In this document: piece after piece, positions 23,375 to 33,400 of the stretch | Position numbering within the stretch: the first letter of the stretch is position 1 | How the letters are laid out: each line of letters starts with the position of its first letter | From: Branchiostoma floridae | Lineage: Eukaryota; Chordata; Leptocardii; Amphioxiformes; Branchiostomatidae | Length of the DNA: 49,840 nt | NCBI RefSeq assembly: GCF_000003815.2 | Contig: NC_049984.1 | Coordinates: 8,620,238 to 8,670,077, forward strand | Direction of reading: 5' to 3' | Translations under genes and position numbers: made by a program | Notes under the pieces: model-generated | The model's database searches: none | Seen by the model: only the letters and a program-made list of their open reading frames with translations | What the model was told of the DNA's origin: nothing

Positions 23375-26075
23375 GATAGTTGTAATATGATAAGCTGTGG
23401 TGCTGACTATGACCGTTCGCATTGCAATTTATAAATTAACATGTACTAAAATACAATTTGGAGTTTTGTATTTTACTGATGAAACAAATGAGCAACTTGA
23501 AACTTGAACGCAAAGGAAACATCTTTCTCTAGCCATAACGTTAGCCATTGATGGATTGATTAACTGACTTCAATGCCCTCAATGTCACAGGTCGTCAATG
23601 GGATTGAAAACTAAAGACTTTGTATGCATAATTGAATACTTAATAGAACATTCCGATTGACAGATTCATTTCTAAGTCTCTGGCTTCACATTTTAAGCCA
23701 AATCTGCGAATCTTGATGTTCCTCCTTGTGCCCATCTCTGACATGTGCAGTGATCATTTGGACCGCAAGGAGCGCTCGTGTGTAAGTCTCGCAAGTTCAA
23801 AGAACGAATGTGCCTGTACGTACGTAATCTGATACTTCTCCAATCGTGTTTCCAAACTAACTTGATTACGGCTGTTGCTATTTGGGAACTCGTAACAGTG
23901 TCTTGTCGGCCCGGTGACAAATAGCATCGGCTGTTTCTAAGGAGAGACAATTCGCCCAGTAATGGGCAAAGCACCAGCAAATCAGACCGGGAATCAGGCG
24001 TGCCTTTGTTCTCTCGTCAGCAGTGTGACTAGTTTACCAAACAGTCTGTGGCAAAGACACCACACAGTACAGGTGCGCTTTGGTACCGCGGCTTTGTACA
24101 AACGTGCCAAGCGTGTGTCGTGTATCAAGCACACCTTGGATTTTAATCCACCTATTTGTTCGCCACTTTTTCTGACACAATTCAACCGTTATTCTTTGGA
24201 TAAAAAGTTAACAATGACATCATTCGTGTCCAAAAACATTCCTGTCTCTTGACCCTCAGTCAGTTCCCATGACCGAATGTTGTCTACTGCAACAAGTCAC
24301 CAAGATGTCTTGAACTGTTGTGTGGTTTAAAAACAGTTTTGTGTCAACTAAGTGAGATCATGTTACAAGATTATGTGAGCCCATGCACGATAGCCCACAC
24401 CGACTTGGCCATTAACTTAAGGCCAGCCACCAGGTCATTGACCCCGTGCTGATTTTAAAGATTTGATCCGTGCACAAGCAAATTTACCGAGTTGCAGGTT
24501 TTACCGAAAATTTGGAAGACGTGCAAGCTACAAAATAAGTTATAAACAATGAATGTCAAATCTGGACGGTTATTTAACTGTACCGTTCAGATCTATCTAA
24601 AGCTCCGTTGCTGAGACAATATGGCGCTTTGACCGTGCACCGAGTTATTTTATGGACTCGGAGCAATGTCACCATGCAAGAAGCAACTAACCAGTTTAAG
24701 ACGAAAGTTCAAGAAAAGAATTCAAATTTGAGTGTTGCAAACAGAATTATAGAACAGAATTGTGTATCCTTAGAAACGAGTGGTGTTAGTCGTGAAATCA
24801 CAAATCATAGGACGACGTAGGGTTGATTTTATAGCAAGCTTTAATAGAACTAACCGCTGACAAGGGTCAAGGATGATAGCATTACCTGTAACACGACCTG
24901 TTGAATTTTGTAAGACATGTGCACGACTATTTCAAGAATGCCCTAAGCTTGGTTTGTGAGGACGGCAATCGCACGACGAATTTGACCAGGCCCTAAGCCA
25001 AAAGATCCGCCGGAGTCAAGCTTATTATTAAGCAACATTCCAAACCGGCAGGTGCGTGAACACTGCTGCCTTTTTGAGAGTTGTTTTAGTGAATGTTTGT
25101 CGCTCAGCCACCAACAAAATCACCGTAGACAAAACTAGTAGTGCGACCCTAAATACTGCGGATAATATTACCCCGTGACATGACAGAACACGATTTGGTT
25201 CACCGGGCCATACCATAGACGGAGATACTTTATTAGACAATAATCTTTTGGCTTTAAGGCATAACTCCTAGACAACGCAGAATCTATAGTTTTTATCTTA
25301 GATTGTTCTATCCATCCTTTTCTACATCTCTTCTTTCGGTTACTAGGATACTATTTACACAATATTATCCACTGCTATCGCAACACCTGTTAGGGTGTTG
25401 TGGTCATTTTATCCTTGGCTGAACCTCAAAGCACTGCTGCGCTACAGGACGAGTCAGATTCGCCACTGAACTAAATGTCAATACATATGCCTTTCCTTCT
25501 CCAAAATCAGATCTCAGTCATTTATGGGAAACCAAACTCAACGCAGTCTATTTCAGCAACGAAATTTTACTGTTGACTGCTGAGGCCAAACTTGTGACCC
25601 GGAGCATAAATCTCTAAATGTATGATGTCATCACAGTCCTGTTTGCTAGAGCAAGAGCCGATTACTAAGCGGATATGTCTTCGGGCATGGTGTCATCTCC
25701 TTGGTGTCATAGATATATTACACACTACTGAATTCAATGGTGTTGTAAGGTTTTGATGCGCCAATTCTCACTGCACCTGCTGTGATTTTACGACATGACA
25801 TTAGCTGATTGACAGCACAACAATCGACCACAGATACCGCGGCGTTGATTTGTATGGACTACTGTTAGTCCGAAAGTCAGTGTGAAATAAACTACATCAT
25901 ACATGTACACCTTGTCTCTACTTGGCCGTATTTACAGGCGTCAGGGAAAATCTCAGTGTTGCAATAGACGCGTGATTTGTGGTTAGCAAGGTTCGGAGAC
26001 GGTTCCGTACTGTAGGACGATCGCCATGTCACCTGCGATAGGTGTGACAGGTAGGAGAAAATCACACACACTTAC
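23375..26075. other. Intergenic or intronic stretch, no gene supported
   Basis: About 2.7 kb. A minus-strand frame at 23693-23980 has a faint resemblance to the LVKxxxWR strand of receptor family ligand-binding regions, and one at 25028-25240 encodes a single hydrophobic segment. Neither has convincing splice sites. Exons following the candidate first exon at 26076-26098 were not recognised. Confidence 0.35.
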
Positions 26076-26098
26076 CCGGTATCCTTGTCGTCGCCCAT
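26076..26098 (-). CDS. Candidate first coding exon of a minus-strand gene
   Basis: The minus strand reads CGAAGATGGGCGACGACAAG, then ACCGG followed by a strong donor GTAAGTGTGTG. It would encode MGDDKDT plus two bases of a Gly codon (23 nt). The start context (A at -3, G at +4) and the donor are both good, and the neighbourhood is CpG-rich. The predicted peptide is too short to name; MGD- starts occur in several families including beta-arrestins, but I found no matching second exon. It would be divergent from the E2F gene, with starts 1.35 kb apart. Confidence 0.3.
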
Positions 26099-27297
26099 CT
26101 TCGAAATATTTCCTGGTAGATCCAAGAGATGTTACCGACCAAACGGCGTACACGGCAAACGCCACGAAGATCGATATCGTACGGAGATCCGAGAGTGCCT
26201 ATCTCAGCTCCAACCTTCCTATGACATCTCGCTCCCGGCGCTGACGCACCTAAATGTTTAGCATTGTCCACTGGCTCCTTGAGTCAATTACGGGGCGGGG
26301 ACAATAGCTCTCCTTTCAGTAAAGAGACCCTGGGGAAACGAGATCCTCAGGAGTTGTACGGCGTATCCAACGCAACTGGGCGTGTGACCCTAGGGACAAA
26401 TGATGCACCGGTCAGATAACCCCGTCGTTACCGACCAACCCTGTCTTGTCGGGACAAACAGGTGTCAGGAAGTGTTCTCGTTGTAGCGGGAGCTATATAC
26501 TAGTACTGAGAGCGGCTCATGTGACCTACACTGTGTAGGGGTATTTTGTTAAACCCTGTTGACGTGGTATCGTATAAACCACTCCTGACAGGATCGCGTT
26601 AACCTGCAACCACATCCGATCTACGTGTGACTTTACAACTGCTGCAACAAGCAGCAATCATGTCAGAAAGGCATCAAATTTTGAGGATTTGAGCATGATG
26701 TACAAAAAAAATGTACCTGTCGTTGAGTTGGATCGCGCTAAGGAGGTTTATTATTCAAATTTTATTGCCCAGCACGACAGCAATTAGCCTTAACAATGAG
26801 CAAGAATGTTTTATGATGGAATATATGGCGGCAGAAAAGTGCTTGATAATCAGGTTGATAAGCATCAGAATGAGACAAGTGGACGTGCGAAAATTAAGGG
26901 CGGAGCCGTAAATTAGAGCAGAACCACGCCCCATCTCTTATCGTGATCAGACAAAGATACCACCATGAGATTAACTTTTAGACAACTTTCTGTATGAATT
27001 GGGAATTCTATCATTAGCATCTAACGTTGATGAAAATCAAGTCATAAACTAATTTTTTTTAATTTTCTTTAACTTTTGCAGTCTTCTACCACATTATGGT
27101 AACGTTAATATCATCGTCTGGTGTGTTACCTGTCTATTTGGGCAAATTCTGCCTTTTTCAATTGACGTTGAGAATCTGGTAGATGCTATTTCGCTACGGT
27201 CAACCACACATGAAACACAATGGGTTTGGATTTGTTGTCATATATCATAACATGACAGTTTTCTTTAGGTGACAGTGATTGAGTAGCAGCGCCGACT

Positions 27298-27306
27298 GGC
27301 GGGAAA
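27298..27306 (-). promoter_or_regulatory. E2F-type binding site upstream of the E2F gene
   Basis: The plus strand reads GGCGGGAAA, so the minus strand is TTTCCCGCC, a full match to the E2F consensus TTTSSCGC. It lies about 137 bp upstream of the E2F start codon. Many E2F genes are controlled by E2F/RB complexes, so negative or positive autoregulation is a natural reading. Function is inferred from the motif only. Confidence 0.55.
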
Positions 27307-27396
27307 TATAATGCATGCACTTTGTAATACTACCAGGACCGTGCACGGGTGACCTCTACCGATTTATCTTAAAAGTGCAGTATTGCACCCCAAATA

Positions 27397-27413
27397 TCCC
27401 ATGCTGCCTTGCG
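27397..27413 (+). promoter_or_regulatory. ZNF143/SBS-like motif near the E2F start
   Basis: TCCCATGCTGCCTTGCG matches the ZNF143 consensus CCCANVATGCANYGCG except at two positions. It sits 30-46 bp before the start codon, typical for promoters using this factor. Motif match only. Confidence 0.35.
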
Positions 27414-27442
27414 CCCAACGTTCCACATCCGGGAAGTTCAAG

Positions 27443-30400
27443 ATGAATATGGCGGACGCGTCTCCAGCCGGGCCGAGTAGGCACGAAAAAAGCCTCGGTC
27501 TTCTCACTACAAAGTTCGTCACCCTCCTCCAAGAGGCGAAAGATGGAGTTTTAGATCTTAAAGTGGTAAGTTGGGCCCAGTTTGAAGGCGATCGCAGGCT
27601 AGGTTTTGTTGCAATCGCCGTGTGTTTCACGAGCTTTTGTGTCATGATTTTTTAAACAGAGCGTCTGCACGCGTGCCTAACTGTGCGGGCTTCGCTTTGT
27701 TTTGTTTACAACAGTTTCTGATTATGCTTTCAACGATTCAAATCTGCAAAGACATTAACATCTATTTAATCATGAATACTTTATATGATGTCATATACTA
27801 GTATTTCAATGCTTCTGTGTCGGATCGATCGTTCGTTGGTATTTTTCTGCTACTGCTGCGACAACTTTTAATTCAAACAGTTCAGCGTAACCGATTGTAA
27901 TTTTGAGTACTACGAAAGCTCATCACAGATCATAGCAAAGACTGGGATATTTTTTGATGGCTGCAAACTAGACTAGAGATTCGACCCCATGTCTCCACGA
28001 GGTTGAACCACCTCCCAAGGCGGTGGATCGGCCGGTGTCCTCGGTGTGGTGCTCGCGGCCCTCCCGCTGGGCAAACAAACCACGCGGCGGCCATTGTGTG
28101 GGCCGGGAACCCGATATCTGCCTCCATCGGCGTGCTTTCAACACGGGCACAAAAGATCCCAGCTAACCTTTAGCACTAATGGCATGTGGGGAAAAATACC
28201 TGAACTTCATAACTTCTGTTTGATGGGTTGTTTTCGAGACTAGGTGATGGCGATCCAGCCAGAAGGAAATAAGGTACCGCCCCCAAGTGGAGGCGGGGGA
28301 GGGGGATGAGTCATCTTTGTTGGGGTGGGGGTCGCCAACTGCACAAAGATATCATGATATTCTCGTGGTGTCTTAACTTTCGTAGATTTCTTTGTGACCT
28401 CTTACTGTGAAAGGATAACACACAAAATATATTATATGTGTGTTTTCAGTTTTGTAATTCTAGTGTACTAATCAGTTCAACTTCAAACTCTGGAAATGTC
28501 CTTTTCCCTCCTACTAGCACAAAGTCACTGCAAGAGTGCTTCTAGTTCTACATGATGTTCAAAGCTAAGCCATATCGTGGGTAAACAACTTATAGATTGT
28601 ACAATCTGCAACCAAGAGCTTTCGATAAACATCAGAACAACTGTCACACCTTGGCCCCAGGCTGAGCAGGTGTTGGTAACACATTACATCACTAACAATT
28701 TCTTAAATTGCCGGAAGAAATCAGAACACCTACAGTTGTCCACAAGTTTTATACAATGCAGCATTGTGCATAGATTGATTGCTATGGATGCTTCATGGAG
28801 AGAATCAAGTGACAAAATGTTGTATTGTGGCATGCAATTATGTTTTTGTGGTCCCACCACAACAGAGCAACTGAATCACGGTAGATTAGGCTAGTATCAG
28901 TCAATCCATTCCCAATATACACAGTACCGATACTAGTCTAGAGGTTTGTATGCCCATTGTAAGGTGTAGCTGACTGGCCTGTGTTTGAGAAGAAACATGA
29001 GAGACTCTTTTTGAGATGTGTCATGTTCATATACAGAGATTTAGGTACATGTAACAATACACATGTATTTGGAATTTGGCAAGTGCACAGGAAGTACAGT
29101 CCTCAAATTTGAGATTGTAAATGTCCACTTTCCTCAGTTACTTGAACATTCAGACATGTGACACCAGAAATTGGTCAAAACTCAAAAGTGTCCGGAAGTC
29201 TGATAACATGATATATCACCTGCCATTTGTTGAGTGACATACTAAAATGCCTAGCCATCTTAAAAGTGGATTTCCTTTAGTACAATAGTTACCCATTATC
29301 TCTACTCTAGTGGTTTGTTTTCATGTCTGATGTTCAGACTTGACTTTGACAATCCAACTAGTTGAAGCTGCATTGTAGTTGCAAGTATTTAAGATTGCAT
29401 TCTTTGTAGTTAAATCAAATTCTGTTAGTTCTCAAATATGGTGAATAGTCGCTGTGTGAGTATGCAGGTAGGTATGTTCACTACAAACTCACCCCTGTGT
29501 ACACCATCACAAAGCCTGCCACACCATTATGTTATTAACATACAAAGCTATGTTATGATATAAACTACACACAACACATAACTAGTGTACAGTTCTCACC
29601 ATTCGCTGTGATGGGCAGTCCAGTAGGGAAGTAGGCAATAGGGAGGGAAAAGCCATATTTTAGTTATTTTCAAGTCAGAATGTGTATCTAAATGTAACAT
29701 CAGGACTAAGGTACAGGTACAGAAGTTCAGATACAAATCTGTACTAAAAGTACCTGAGCAAGTTGACATTAATGACAAAGTGTACTAGTAACCTAAGGTC
29801 TTCATGATGACAAAAATATGAAGGAACAGAATCTTTAGTTAGGACTGCAGGTATCTCTTATGGAGGGAACCCATGCTTTTGATAATTTCAACGACCTGAC
29901 ATCACGCTGTACATGCTTCATTCTGCCCCGTGAACTCCTTTGCAGATGTGTGTGTGATCAACTATAGAATGTCCAGGCACACTGTGCTGTACTTCACAGG
30001 AGTGTGTGAATTACCTCATTTCCAGCCTACTGACCCAATTAGAAAATACATAGGTTCACATGTACGTAGTATATTGAGAGTGAAGGGATTGTTATTATCA
30101 TTATTTCAAATTATTGGAAAACCATATGCCAGCCACATTATGATTAACTACAAAACTGTAAAAATATCATATACTGTAAATGTATTTAAGTTCGCGGGGA
30201 TTTAATTTCGCGGTAGCGGGAAAAGGGACTTTTCGCGGTGGATTTAAGTTCGCGGTAACACCATAGACTGCAATCTAATATCATAATAGAAAAATGTTCG
30301 CGGTGGTTTTAAATTCGCGGTGAAGTGGTCACCGTGAAAACCGCCAACATTAATCCACCGCGAACATTTCTGCATTTACAGTATCTAAAACAAAGAAAAA

Positions 30401-33400
30401 ACAATGTTCAAACATTTCCAATTTATGAAATCTATTTGACAAAAAATTGCATGTACAACATGTATTAATCCAGTCCATGTGTAATGCCCTCATTATGGCA
30501 CGAAAACGTAAACTGTTCGAAATGAAACCTCCTGGCCTAAAAAACACCTTTCTATTCTACTAGAATCACAAAACCCACAATGTTAGCCTTCTAGTATATG
30601 TTTTCAAATAAAGACTTTAAATACAACATACACCCAAGAACGTTATATAGAACGACCTTGAAACGTCCATGCATTTTCTTGGAATGGACTTATTTATCAT
30701 ATGAATAGAACTTTTGAAAAAAGAAAAAAAGAGGAGGCAAAAATACCATCAAACTGACAATATCCTAGTAATTGGACCATTGTAATGCAAATATGAGCAT
30801 CAAAATGACAAAAGAGTCAATTTGCATTGTTCTAACTAAAGAAACATCTTTTGTGTGGAGATTTCAGTTCTCGCTAGCTTTTCATTTGATCCTATGCCAT
30901 CTATTTAGAAAATGATAAAATACATGGAAGTACATGACACTAGGCAGTAGCTATAATAAATATAGCCAATAATACTTCACAACAACTGGCCCCTCCCTTG
31001 TAGTGACTAAGTAAGCTCTTATAAATTCTTATCATTTGTGTTCCCAGTAACAGATCATTCATTGGTTCCAAAACCCTTTAAAACTTCTAATGACACTCTA
31101 AGATTTTTTGTACAAGTGAAGCACACACATACCGCGCACTGGTGGGTTTTTCCCTGTATCCCTGCAGCAGTTGTTGTTGATGGTAAGACTCCCTCCGCCG
31201 CCGTGCGATCTCTTGAACCACGGATCCTCGCCGGTTCGGCTGATGGGGCAACTCCAGTTGATCTGCCATGATTTACAGCAACACAAAAATGGACAAGAAC
31301 GTTGCTCTTACACCGAGGATACTCTCTGCTTCAGTGTTTGACCAAATGTCGTGACCTCAGAAGAGCTCCACATCTACCGTTTATATCCAATGATTTGTCC
31401 TTATTGTGAACTCCAGGGTTCTGGTCAGGCTGAGGGTATGAATGGGAAATTCTCCTCCTCTTGTTAATGAATAAACCATAGTTGGTCCTCTTGTCGCCTA
31501 GCAACCATCTTTTATGACAGATAAACAAGTTTTTTTTAGAAGATGCCGGTGTCACTCTTCTACTATAAGACGTAAAACCGATATCATGCTTACGCACGGT
31601 GTTGATGTCGCACAATGTCCGTTTGTTGCTCCGCGCATCCTTTCTGCGCCGCCACACGGAATTGTTGAAACCAAGCACGGTGATGAGTTTTCCTTTGTTG
31701 TTGTTGAAGGGCAGACAAAAGCGGCTTCTTTGTCCGCTCTGTTGACAACTGATAAGATTTATGTTTATAGTGTGCTTGAAGTTGATTCCTTAATGCATCC
31801 CTGATTGAGGAATAGGTCAAAAGATCCATAAAACTTGTTTGAGAATCAACAAAGACAGGACTCAATTTGTTAACTTTAATCGGCTTTCTTCCTAGTACCG
31901 AGTGGGAAATCCCGAAATGGATGTTTTAGACATCGTCAGCTGTTGCTATGACAACTCAAGTGTGGGTGGAGAGAAAGTTTTTGTGCTGCTGCGATTCTTA
32001 TTCATAGCCAGCTGTTCTTGGCTGTTGTGTTGTCTCCAGTCTTTTGTAAAAGATGTCGTGTACAGAAAGGTTTTTTTCTTCTCACAAGCAGAGGATTTCT
32101 TCTGAACTGAACATGTGTGTTGGACATGGTATGAGGAGACAGAAGCCACTACTTATGGAGATCTTTCCCTGCCTGTTATTTTGTTTGTTTGTTTCCCATA
32201 ACTTTCTGGTAAGTTGCCTTTAGATGCAACACTAAAGTGCTAGGGGTGTGTAGAAGCAGTTCCCTGGCTCCTGGGATTCGAACCCAGACCCACCAGCTTT
32301 AATCTTCAAGCAGATCCTACGGTAGCATAAGATAGTATCAAAAGCTGGCAGAGGAGTGAAGCCAGCTTCGAATTCTACAAGGCAAATGGACACCTTTTGA
32401 CTGACTACACCCCTTGGCCAGTTTGGTACTATCTTATGCCATCTGTAGGATCTGCTTGGAGATTATACCAGCTTACTAACCCAACGCCATTCACCACTAA
32501 GCCAAAAGGTCCAGACCCATTGGACTGGTCAGAGGAGTTATTTCCTCACCCTGGCTTTTTTCGGGTGGTTGACTGCTGGTAAGGGACAATTTTTACTCTG
32601 ATATCGGAGGGAAGAAAACATAGAATTTATTGAACATGTTTTCTTTAGTTGCAATAGACAAAGAAAAGTGATTTAAACAATAAAACAGACCCACCAAACC
32701 TAGGTTCCCTTTATATTGACACCCTATAATGATGACAGCCAAAATCTTGGCAAAAGAATTCCTACCTACCAACCTTTATTTTCTTTCTTTGAAAATGGGC
32801 GGCCACAATCGGAAAACAACTTCCTCAGCAGTACAGTTTACAGAAAGTGGCATGTGTCCTGTCACCACATTTTCTCCCTGTTATTTGTGCCCCAATCCAG
32901 GCTAATGTGTGCAGTTTGTACATGTATACCTTTATTACAGCTATTTTTGGTACACACAGTCTCAATAAGTGTTTGCCAACTACATGTAGCTTGACTGATA
33001 GTGGTTGTAAGATCGGCTTGTTTCTCAATGCACCAACTCTCACCACCTGCATTTTCTTGTTTGTGTTATCTGTATCCACTGGGAAGTCTCAGATAATAAC
33101 AAGAAAATGTAAATCTTTAGTAGAACCTCTGCTGAAAGATATTTTATTATCAACCCTTTCGATGTACAGAGTTGACGTAGCCTGGTATCCAGCCGTAATA
33201 TAGCTCCCGAGTCTCTCCTCTCTTCGTAATTGCGAAGAGTTGACGGTAGCGACACATTATTGTTCAAGGATGCAGATTTATTGATATATTGCACTATGTA
33301 TGGACATGTTTGGATAGGTTATGTTAGGGACCAATCAGCCCAAGGCCATGTACACACAATTAGCTTTTTAGGCAGGAATTGAGTAGAATTTAATCACATC

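Larger units (their letters stand above)
26272..27442. other. Upstream region of the E2F gene
   Basis: Intergenic segment between the candidate minus-strand start at 26098 and the E2F start at 27443. It contains an E2F-type site and a ZNF143-like site close to the E2F start (separate entries). No exon seen. Confidence 0.5.

Noticed and set aside
27976-28030. Possible tRNA gene (GGGGTCGAATCTC)
   Set aside because: Only a weak B-box-like string; no A box at the right distance and no cloverleaf.
28577-28894. 105-codon plus-strand frame inside E2F intron 1
   Set aside because: Cysteine pairs suggested a zinc finger but the spacing fits no known type, and there are no flanking splice signals.
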